From: Saccoglossus kowalevskii
Lineage: Eukaryota > Hemichordata > Enteropneusta > Harrimaniidae
Direction of reading: 5' to 3'
Assembly: GCF_000003605.2 (NCBI RefSeq)
Contig: NW_003130854.1
Location: 2,871,012 to 2,900,350 of the forward strand
DNA length: 29,339 bases
Shown: piece after piece, positions 1 to 10,427 of the stretch
Position numbering within the stretch: position 1 is the stretch's first letter
Layout of the letters: each line of letters opens with the position of its first letter
Made by a program: the position numbers and the translations under genes
Notes under the pieces: model-generated
Databases searched by the model: none
The model's input: the letters and a program-made list of their open reading frames with translations, nothing else
What the model was told of the DNA's origin: nothing

Positions 1-1303
1 CCTAGTTTACCTTTATTTCCACTGAAAAAATAAGTCTACAAGCCCTGTAATCCGCGAACGTCTTTTTTGCGCACATACAACTAAGGAAGTTATTGGAATG
101 TTTACGCACCCCCCCCCCCCCCCCATTTCGTGCACACCACAGCACTCGTTCGGGCCGGACCACTTCGTGGAGCGCCGACGATGCCCTTGAAGTGACCGGA
201 CAAACATCTCACGGCATATCATTTCTTATTAGCTCCGTGATATCACTTACATCATCAACTCCGTAATTATATAAACTTACCCACACATCGCTCCGAACTT
301 GTAAATTAACATCGAAATTGTATCGCGGATATATTCATGTTTGTGTACAACATTAAAATAAAGCACCACAGACTTTAAGATTGCGCGAAAGGAGTGTTTT
401 TGCGGAGCACCCCGAAGCGACGTTTCACACTTGAGTGTCATTTGCATACTGAAAACTGGCGACCATCTTTCCTTTTATACATCCGGACCCGTGGTTTACG
501 AAAACGGTTCATTGTCGAAAGTAAGCACCATGCTTAGAATAATAGGCACAAATATAAGTATAAGTAAGTACAAAAGAGTAGTATAAACTACAGTTTATAA
601 TGACGCTTATATGAAAATATTATGATTCAATTGACGAAGGAAGTGACATCCGCAATAGTGAACAAGTCTTCGGTTTATCACCAACCATCTCATAAATATG
701 TTTATACCGACCTGTATTTGTTAAAGCTATAGAATAAACTTCGTGACGTTGGTATTTGTGACTAACCTGTGATCTGATAAAGAAACCCGTGAAAGACATA
801 TGCTATAAAATTCTCTCCTTGATCAACACACTGTTTCCTGTTGCTAATTTTTATTACCATGTCAATAAATTTACTGAATAGTTTCGTAATTACAATTTAT
901 AAATCATAACGGAAGGCTACTATTATAAGCGTTGGGTGCGTGTTCAGTTTTAATGTGTACAAACAATGTCTGGCAATGTGTAACTTCCTGTCCTCGACCA
1001 TTTTTACCCACCTCAAGACGTTTCAGCGGCAAAAATACACAAAGGTAAAATGCTTGGTTAATTAAAATTACTCTGGAAATTGCAGAAAAATCGGCAACGA
1101 CATGCTGTTTTTAAACACCGCGGGAAAATCACGCACTCTTCGGTGCGATATTGGTTACCTCAATCGGAAACCCCCTTGTCAGCTAGCATGCATCTGTCGC
1201 AAAGTAAGTTGTACGGCCATGCTCGGCGACCTCTGATACTAAGGCGCTCTATTAATGAGGTATTTCCGAGAGTTTAGAGTTCGTTTAATTGTTATTGTCT
1301 CGT
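1..1303. other. Non-coding: flank or first intron of gene A
   Basis: No exon recognised. It holds a C16 run at 109-124 and a segment (about 497-615) that matches the first intron of gene B (18690-18780). That match suggests this DNA belongs to intron 1 of gene A, with the signal peptide exon outside the window, although a dispersed repeat would give the same picture. The small open frames at 13-222 (minus) and 1080-1277 lack family features. Confidence 0.4.
497..615. repeat. Segment shared with gene B intron 1 (18690-18780)
   Basis: Both copies contain CGAAAACGGTTCATTGTCG or CGAAAACAGTTCACTGTCG, followed by similar AACACCATG, AGAATAA and CAGTTTATAATGAC stretches. The copy in gene B lies between the signal peptide and the lectin remnant. 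This is either duplicated intron 1 or a dispersed element. Confidence 0.6.
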
Positions 1304-1885
1304 TAGACTGGCACAGTCGGGCGATTACTAGTAATTTGTTTTTGTAGTTTAAATAAAATAAAACAAATCGCGAAATGGAGGTGTTAGTGCGAAATCACCC
1401 CGACTGGTTTATTGTGCAGGAAATTCAATGCTATTAAATATTCATGAATCACATATTATAATGAGGTGGGCGCGGAAATACGTGCATAATGAGGTCAGCA
1501 TAGTAAAGGTCACACTGCAGACCCAACACGGCGGCACATTGAAATTCGAGTTTGTCGTAGTCGTCGTTTCTAATTCATCACAATGTATAAACAAGTAATT
1601 CGTACTAGTAGAATTAAAAAAAAAATAATCGGCTGCTACAATTAGCCGAAATCTTCTCGATCAGAGGTCAGTTGAAGAAACGTTGTGATTGGCTTAGATG
1701 ATTGTCAATTAGAATTAACATAATTACCCGTTGAAAAATCAACGGGTTCCTGCAGTGTCGATAGAGGACCATGCAGAATAAACCAGTCGGGGTGATTTCG
1801 CACTAACACCTCCATTTCGCGAATTTTTTTAATTTTATTTCAACTAAAATTAAAATCAAATTAATCGCCCGACTGCGCCAGTCTA
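1304..1885. mobile_element. Non-autonomous DNA transposon with ~110-bp terminal inverted repeats
   Basis: The left end begins TAGACTGGCACAGTCGGGCG and the right end is the reverse complement of nearly the same sequence (CGCCCGACTGCGCCAGTCTA). The inverted similarity continues inward to AATAAACCAGTCGGGGTGAT at about 1778, roughly 110 bp per arm, with small differences around the A/T-rich part. The element is about 580 bp and has no coding capacity. TTGTCTCGT occurs directly outside each end (1295-1303 and 1886-1894), a 9-bp target-site duplication. Long arms plus a 9-bp duplication are most like Mutator-type elements; the family is inferred. Confidence 0.8.
1726..1747. repeat. Perfect 9-bp hairpin inside the MITE
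   Basis: ACCCGTTGA (1726-1734) and TCAACGGGT (1739-1747) are exact inverted repeats around an AAAA loop. It lies just inside the right arm of the 1304-1885 element and would form a stable stem in single-stranded DNA. Confidence 0.6.
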
Positions 1886-3409
1886 TTGTCTCGTCTGTAG
1901 TTGAATGAAACCTGTCTCGTTTACAACAGTTTTCCTTCCATTTCGATTTTTTGTCACCGGCGTTTGAGCGATTGAGTAGTAAAAACTGCAAATAGCCGCT
2001 GTATAGAAAAATGTTACGGCCTATTTCAATCTGGCCGTCTAACACTACATGGCCCATTTCACCGGAAATCGCGAAAAACTACGTCATACAAAGAATTATT
2101 GTTAAAGGTTTGAGGAAAGGTAAATTTATACTCAACCCATCCAATGGTGATCGCTATGTCTATATAGCTGTATGGACATCTCATCGGCTTTACGTAATCC
2201 ATTGTTTCGCCCCCCCCCCCTAGTGGAAGTTATAACACTACGCCATGACAGTTTTCACGGAAGGTTTTGACTCCGCGGACGATTTTACGCCCGTTTCCCT
2301 CGTATTGTAAATATTTTAATTTTATTTTTTTTATCTGACGATTGACCATCAGCAAGCGTCGGTGTATGATGGATTTTGGCATGTCGTCGTAATGGAATAT
2401 CCATTTTTTGGACGATTAACGTCACTTTCATAAAACGTGCATTATCTTAGTTCGTTTTGACAAATTTGTAATATGAAAACAAAACATACTATATATAGGC
2501 CTAGACGACCATTGTTAATTAACAACTGGTACAAGTTGTGTAAAGTTTCATTTCAAATAAACAACAATTGTGAGAGCTAATTAGACTTGAACTTTCCTGG
2601 TAAACTGAAAACCATTCATAGTAAGAAGTGTGTTAATGCTCAATTAAAATGACTGTAACAGTTCCAAATTTAAACCTATTATTGTTTTGTAAAAAGTTAA
2701 ATTAGTGCATAATATGATTACGTCATTACTTTTCTGCACCACGTTTCTTTTTGATTAATTATGTACAGCCTTGCTAAGCATTCATATATTTTAAAATCCA
2801 CTTTTATATTCCAATACTCACAATGCTGCGAAATTTTAAGTCTATAGCCAAGACTATTTGGATAATAACAAACAATTTCACTTCCAAGTGTCCACGAACC
2901 TACATCTATATCTTCATACTATAGTCGGAAAAGTGTGTGTGATAACCATGATATCATTATAGAATTAAAATACGAAGTCAAGTTGCAGTCGAGTAATCAA
3001 TAGCGTGTAATCTTCGGTGGGAGGTATTTTGTTGGTCTAAATCCGAGTATTTATTTTGTTTTTCAACCAATGCCACGGGGTGGCGTACAGAGATATGTAC
3101 CCTCTAATTTACAAAAAGGGTCGCACCGTTGTGGGTCTGGTTTGTACACCGGCACTATCGCGCACTCTGACAGACGAACCACCGTTCCATAAAGACATTT
3201 TTTTGCTTGGCCATGGAATTATAAGCCGATGGTTTGGCAAAGCACTCAAAGCGAACTGACACTTGCCGCCATGAACACAAATGGTTGTTTACTAACAAAG
3301 TAATGCCCTATATACTCACTTATTACATATTTTACAAATGCAATTTATGAATACAAATAAAAAAATTACGAATACAACTGCACATTTCCAAAAACAAGAA
3401 ACAAATGCT
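1886..3409. other. Non-coding stretch upstream of gene A lectin exon
   Basis: AT-rich, with no recognisable exon or signal peptide. It has a C11 run at 2210-2220. A locally GC-richer patch at about 3060-3290 carries an open frame (3056-3259) with no recognisable family, no usable ATG and no flanking splice logic, so it is left uncalled. Confidence 0.4.
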
Positions 3410-3432
3410 AATTTGTATTACTAATACAAATT
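3410..3432. repeat. Perfect palindrome with 11-bp arms
   Basis: AATTTGTATTA (3410-3420), a central C, then TAATACAAATT (3422-3432). A further TAATACAAA follows at about 3442. It could be a hairpin or part of a small inverted-repeat element; no protein site is recognised. Confidence 0.55.
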
Positions 3433-3531
3433 GGATTTTACTAATACAAACACAAATGTATTGAAACGCTCGGCCTTCTATAGTAGAGTGTATACATTGT
3501 TTATGCAAAGACTGTGTTTATTGTTATTATC

Positions 3532-3672
3532 GGGGCGGAGGCTACCTCACAGATCGTTTTATGTTACTTAGACGCGTACCACTGTAATGTTGATTAAACT
3601 GCATAAACTTAACTGTAAGACAATTCTAAGCAACCGAATTTATAGGACACTGTTCAGCAGAGTCTCAGCAAC
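3532..3672. repeat. GC-rich dispersed or duplicated segment, copy 1
   Basis: Begins GGGGCGGAGGCTACCTCACA and matches 17060-17252 in blocks: CTATGTTGCTAAG-like, GCACCACTGTA-like, GAGCAACCGAAT-like, and AGCAGAGTCTC-like. The second copy has an additional block in the middle. The two copies lie upstream of gene A exon 4014 and of the gene B signal exon respectively. They could be duplicated 5' flank or a transposon family. Confidence 0.55.
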
Positions 3673-4013
3673 AAGCCAAAGTACAGTTTCTGAGCGTTTT
3701 CGGTCTTTGTTTTTACCGGAGATAGTTGCCAAACGTGAAAATGCCCGAATATTCGCTCTTGAGAATATTACTACTCAAACCCAATACACAAATTTAACTG
3801 ATTGCAACTTCGAAAGCCAGTTATATCAGTCAATACATATACTATATGAGCCGGACTAAAAGCTATCACTGGAAAACATTTGAGTTACGATTTGATCTCA
3901 ACAATTCTATGACAATAATTATAGTGTCATATCAGTTCTGCAAGATGAAAATGTATCGTAGCGTTTCTGACAATGAATAATAAAACTATTTTTTCACTCA
4001 ATTTTGTTGAAAG

Positions 4014-4151
4014 ACCGATATAAGGTTATACAAAAGCAGCGCACATGGTATCAGGCAAGAGACGATTGTGAGTCTAGGAATGCTCATCTAGCAGTGATCC
4101 GTTCTCATCAGGATAATTCAGATGTGAAAGATTTGCTGTCTCAAGATATAG
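4014..4151 (+). CDS. Gene A exon: N-terminal half of C-type lectin domain
   Basis: Phase 1-1 exon of 138 nt. The acceptor follows TTGTTGAAAG and the donor is G|GTAAGC. The translation runs from RYKVIQKQRTWY through ARDDC and AHLAVIRSHQD to LLSQDI. This is the classic CTLD beta1/alpha1/alpha2 region: aromatic W, then ARxxC carrying the first canonical disulfide cysteine, then a LAVIRS strand. Where long-form CTLDs have Cys-Tyr, this exon has Arg-Tyr, so it looks short-form, or the extra N-terminal cysteine pair has been lost. The reading frame stays open past the donor to about 4270, but that stretch is not lectin-like. The domain start must lie in an upstream exon. Confidence 0.87.
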
Positions 4152-7100
4152 GTAAGCTACGAATCAAAAATGCACTGGTACATGCAAATATGAATGAAAA
4201 TTGCAATGTACAAAAGACTAGCAATAACAACTTAACAACCAGCTCATTCTTCTTCTTCTGTCCATCGTAACTTTTTTCGTAAAGCCGTTTGAGAAAACCG
4301 CTGAACGGAATGGTCTGATAATGCTCTATACTGATAGTCCCTAATGTGAACTGCTGCACCCAACTCAGAATTTTGATTGGACAATTGGTTCGGCAGCCAT
4401 ATTGGATTGAAATTAAAACGGTGGCTATTTCACCACTTTCTGAGGGTCGAGGTGATCTGAATTTGTTATGGCATATATTGCAACTCATGAGCAACAGATA
4501 TAAACAATAACAACTTTAGCGGTCTGTTTTCTTTTAAAAAAGACAAAAAACACTTGAAAAGCTTCTTTTTCTGAACCTCCAAGCAAAATGCTCTCATATA
4601 TAATATTTGGCGTCTAGATATGAAGCACATTTAAGTTTGGAAAATTTGTTCACATGGTTTAGCAGCCATTTTGGATTTCTTCTAAACAGGAAGCAGTTTT
4701 TTACTCATGCCACACTTAGTCGATTATCTTCTAGTTTGTTAAACTACATCTCTATATCGAACTCTTTCAGGAAGCTGAAACAGATTTCAGATCATTCACA
4801 TGATTTGGCCGCAATCTTGGATTTTATGCAAAATTAACCAAAAGTTTGGGCATTTGTTTCTTCTGAATGCTCCAATCAACTAAGCAGTTATGTGTGTTAT
4901 ATTGGTCCGATTGGAGTTACAGTTTACTACATCACCTACCAGAAAGTCCGTGGAAATAATAAATTACATTTATTACTCGTAGGCTTGACTACAGATTACA
5001 GCCCCGATCGGAAACTATTAGGGAATATACCCTGTTCACAAAGAACACCTTAGGGTAGCATTCCCTATAGAAAAAAGGCCCCTCCTCAGGGTCACCCCGC
5101 AGGGTGATCATGCATAAGAGGCCTGATCTGACATTCTCACAAACGTTTCCGCTGCACCAACTGGAAGCTTGTGTTGAGGTGCGCGGTTTCCACAGACTTT
5201 CTGGTATGTATGATTAGGTAAACAAACGGGTTTGTACAACACCAAAAAGGAAGGTAAAAAAACTGAGAAATCTAAAGTTACTCCCCAACAAGGAGTCTAG
5301 TCCCAGGATAAAACCACTTAAGCGACTCTTCAGGGAACGGGTGCCTCAAGGGTAGACCCCCCACAATTTAGGGAGGCTTACTAAAGCCGGTCGACAATTT
5401 TAATGCATCGAAACAGTATAATACTAGGGTTCGATAGCACTGAACAAAACCGGTAGTGTCAAGCAAAAGAGGCTAATTTCGGCTGAAGACACTATCGTGC
5501 TAACGCTTTCGTGCATAGGGCCCCTTGGTGGTGCGGGCTGGGTCAGCGAACACAGTCTGACCCGTCACCACTGAACCCAACCTATAGAAACTCTCCTGCA
5601 GCGCTTGGAGGTCTATCATGTAATAGTTAATGAAGACATTCTGAGATCTCCAGAACCCTGCTCGAAGCACCTGCTCCAGCGAGGCTCCAGACATCAAAGC
5701 CAATGAGTTAGTTACACTGTGCACCTTGTGTGCCTTCACTTGGTGGCGTTCCAAACAAACCAATAAAGAAGCAGTTAACTTATATGCTTCCACGACCGTA
5801 TCAACAATCCACAACCGAATGATGATATTCGAAGCAGGGTGGCTCAGTTTGCCCTGCCCATAACAGACAAACATGCGCTTCTCATTTCCCCTAGACACCT
5901 TGGTGCGATCGCAGTACCAGCTCAGAGCTCGAACTGGGCATAGAATTCGCTCCTGACAGTCCTCCTTGCTCACAATGATAGTGAGGCGTGGGATGACGGT
6001 CGGCTCAGGGTCACGCCCTGGGATTCCTGGCAAGAAAGCCCAGCCGAATCTTCAAAATAACTAGCAACAGGACATGCAACCAGTGCCATAATGAAATAAT
6101 AAAACGGAAGATGTAACTAACATAAGAGATCATAACCTCAGTATCATGCATAAACAAATGGCTCATTATATATTCTGAAAACCATATCTCGATAATCAAA
6201 CCAAGTAAATACAAGGAATCAACTGCATACGACATCATGGCACAGGTCATTCAAACTACCCTAATGGCAATCTAGTGACCTCACTATTTATGGAATATAT
6301 GTTTGATAGCTTGGGTCCCTGTGACGCCGCTTGCGGCTTTAATTTGAATAGTTGTTTTCATCTTCCGATTGTGACTAAATGGCTACAAAAAGACTCGGTA
6401 AATTACATATTTATTAATTATATAGGGTTCAAGCTTTTTAAAAACGTGTCTGTATCAAAGATGTGTGACATGTTCATTTATAAAATATAACTTTTCCTGA
6501 AAACAAATAAATTGCGCAATTATGTTTGTGATAAGAAGCTGTTTCCTCGTAGTTCGGTAGTCTGTTAACTTGAATGCGTCTCAGCAGATGTATTCATGCA
6601 CCATGTTTTAAAAAGTTGAGTGCTGAATTCCTAGATTCAGTTTTAGTCGCATTGCCCCAACTTAACTACTACACGTTGAAAAAGTAATCTAGGAAATAGT
6701 TTGACACATTTTAATTTCTCTCAATGTGTCGCATACGACTTATTTACTACTTCCGTGTCACTGAGGATGTTCTAGAATCGTACTGTGTCTGGGTGGAATA
6801 TTCTAGATTTTGTTTAGAAACTGGTTGAATAGGTAATAGAACACTGTAGGAGGCATTAGAAGGTAATGGAACATTCTAGAAATTGGTAGTAAGTTCCAGA
6901 CTCATTATGTATGCTGATGTAATGGTCTATTTATAGACAGTGGGAGTATATATAGGGGAGTTGTTCAGCACTGAGTTCAGATCGGAGATCTTGTTGAATT
7001 GTATTGGAGTTTAAGTATCTAGTTATTGGAGTAGTGGAGTTTTACCGCGCTATTGTACTTGATGTTTGCAGAGTATAATAATACCAGTACCAGTTGAAAC

Positions 7101-10100
7101 CTCATCTGTTGGCTCCGTGTTCGTATTTTATCATCGCCGCCAGGGAAGTCTTTCTGTTACTGTTGCCATTTTGGTATTTGAACCATCACACCTGTACTAT
7201 ACCAATTACGGTAATATTACGTTGCGTGTGACACAATGTCACTTTACAGCTGTGCAAATTTAGTGTTCATCACGCGACACTAATCATCTGCTATTTTTGT
7301 TAAAGATCTCGTAATTTGCAAAACATAAACTACGGCTACGGCTATGTTTTTCAAGCCAGTGGGTTGTGTTGGACCTGATAATGTAATAAATACCGATAAT
7401 GTAACAATTAGCAACCAATAATTTAACAACAACAACAACAACAACAACAAAAACTACGGCTACGGCTATGTTTTTCAAGCCAGTGAGTTGTGTTGGACCT
7501 GATAATGTAATAAATACCGATAATGTAACAATTAGCAACCAATAATTTAACAACAACAACAACAACAAAAAACGATAATGTAACACAAAATAACCGATAA
7601 TGTAATAACATATTTGAAAGTATGTTTAGTGTATAGATATGAGCGGAGAACTGAACTGATTTAGTAAGCGACCAGGTCATTCCCATTTTAAACAAGTCAA
7701 TACGTATTCACGCACAGCTCGTTAGCATGGGCTTAGAGAGAAATTACGAAAACGTGTACTTGCAGTGCTATATGTTCCGAGGACCAAAATACACAGGTAT
7801 ACCAACTTCCGAGGACATACACACCTTCCGAGGACCATTTTCATATTCCTCGGAAAACATAATTTATATTAATAGTTAATTCGATTATTAATACGTTTGC
7901 GTAGCTTATGTTTTGTATCAAGGGATATGGTTCAGTTTATATTAATATTAATATTAATATAATTGTACCATACCTTCCCACGATACTAAACCTAAGCTTT
8001 GCAAATATTTCTATGTTCAGTCACGGGATATTCAAGTTTTCTTTAATTAACTTAATTAAACTTGATTAAAACGCAACCCTATACAGGAACGCATTTATTC
8101 GATTTCAAGCATCCAAAACGCGGTTGCATCCAAATTGATAACCACATGACTCTAAACACCCCCTATGAGAGAACAGTGATTCAGTACATCCACATAGGTT
8201 TCCAGGAAATACATTAAATAAAATTATAAAAGTGATTAAACACCTCCACACCGTGATGAAATGCCTTACAGGCTGTTTTGTTTCATTCATGTTTGACACA
8301 CACATCATAAATATAGTAATACATGTTCATTACCATTGTTCCATAATCAGATCAAAGATGACCGACTGCTTTTTGACCATACTACCATATCCTTAGCGAA
8401 GGAAATTCAGTTTGGATACAAAAAACGCATGAATAGCTACACAAAATAGATAAAAGTTATAACAAAGTGAGCCAAATATACTGTGAAGGGAAGGTGGATG
8501 GGGAAGAAAGATCTGCCTTGTAGCCAAACATTGCATTGGAATGGTTGTACATCTATAGTAGAAAGGTGCTAGCCACACCATTGCTAGATCAAATATTATT
8601 ATTAACAAGTACTGGCGGCCTTAATTCCTCTTGCGCTGGATAATCATATTACACTTCAATAAATCTGTGTGTGAAATTAAGTCTTGTTCGCATTTTATAA
8701 TCTAACAGGTATTTCTGACAGATGAGTACCAAAATGCTTATTGGATTAAAAAAGAACTTTACAGATTTCAACTATAGTCTGGTGGTCTGTTTATTTCCTG
8801 TTACAGACGAGCACCTGTGCCATAGTACTGCGTTTAATTTAATTGATATTCACATGCCTTCGTCGTATTACATGTTAAGTTAGTATACATTAAAAAATAA
8901 ATAGAGTCTGTCCAACTACAACGTTAGAAGTCTTCATTGAAGTATAGGAGCACACGAAGTGGTTAATATAGTGGGTAATAAGAAATAGTAGCTCAACCAG
9001 AACTTGATCTTCAAGATTTTATTTCTACCGACGAAACAACTGGCAAAAATAAATGAAAATAAATCATAACTGAATATACGAATGAATACGTAATAGGGGA
9101 TAAGAAATAAGTGTATATGCAACAAAATACAATGGAATGCAAACCATAATCGAAGGAGAAAGCAATCGGGAAAATAGAGTATTCAGTGTCTATCACTATC
9201 TCACCGAAAAAAGATTGATCCCGGGTCCATATGCAGAAAACAATCCATGGTAAAAAACTTCGCAATCTAACTGGGTTCTTATCCAATCGCAGATGTGAAT
9301 TCACATAGCAGGCGATGAACTGAGCTTTGCTTTTCCCAAGTGTCGCTTTCAAACGAAGTTTTAGAAATAGAAAGAATTCCCACGAAACGATGAATTGTAT
9401 CAATTTATTACCAGTAGTAGCATTTATGGCACTAGTAATTTAGTGATGTCATCAGTTCGTAGGAACCGTTGAGTGAAAATGAATAGCTTGTTTATTATTT
9501 ACCGTAGCGAGCATGAAAGCACCCTAAGGGTGCCCGCCTGCATCGCCGTGGCATCGTAAATGGCAAATGGATATGATACGTAACACGTTCCATATTATCT
9601 CCGTTGTTAGTGTCTTTGAACACAAAGATAGATAGTCAATATTAGCAAGCTGGGCATACAATAATACAATAATTTGTGTAACAGATGTTTATTTTATACT
9701 GATGGACAAAATGAATAATTAGTAGCTAGTAGCAAAAGAAATATGAATTGTTTGCACTCACTTGGACAAAAGAGATGTAAATATTAGGATTACGAGTGGT
9801 GGTGAATACATATTGAATTCAGCTAATCTTTGAAACGTTTACACACATAGATTTAACTTGAGTTGTTTATTTGTGTGAGATTACATTGCCTCTCTTCGGA
9901 TAAGCTGAATTTTAACCAACTTACGTGACATTATATGTTATTTCGACTTCACCATATAAAAGTTTATAGTACATTCCATCAATAAGATGCCGTTTTCATG
10001 TAATTTTTTTCTTGAATGCGTCTGAATACTTCAAATACAATTATTTTTTGGATAATTCCGATACATAATATTTTGTTGCTTATCAGTTGTTTTTGGCTCA

Positions 10101-10378
10101 GTAATTATTCCAAGGTACCTTCGAAAATATTTTATAGGCAATGTGTGGATCGGTGTAAATGATTTATACAATGAAGGAACATACAAGTATGTGACGGGGC
10201 GCGATGCAACGTATACAAATTGGCGTGATGGTGAACCTAGCGATGGTAGTGGCAGAGAAAATTGTGTTGAGATGAGGTAAATATTAATATATAAGATTTT
10301 TATTTTATTGTCTGAAGATAAATGGTTTGATATTATAGTGTTGTTTCAGATTTTGGCATGGAATGCACAGTTGAATAC

Positions 10379-10427
<49 letters not shown>

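Noticed and set aside
3056-3259. 67-codon plus-strand frame in a locally GC-richer patch
   Set aside because: No proper ATG at the start, no family resemblance and no splice context. A transposon remnant is as likely.
4004-4270. Reading the first lectin exon through its donor to the stop at 4270
   Set aside because: Sequence after 4151 loses all lectin character, a strong GTAAGC donor is present, and the next exon at 10138 continues the CTLD in phase.
4141-4494. 117-codon minus-strand frame
   Set aside because: It overlaps the lectin exon antisense and has no recognisable features.
7284-7695. Two overlapping minus-strand frames with poly-Val and hydrophobic stretches
   Set aside because: They read through the AAC microsatellite and the 124-bp tandem duplication; the composition is fully explained by the repeat.
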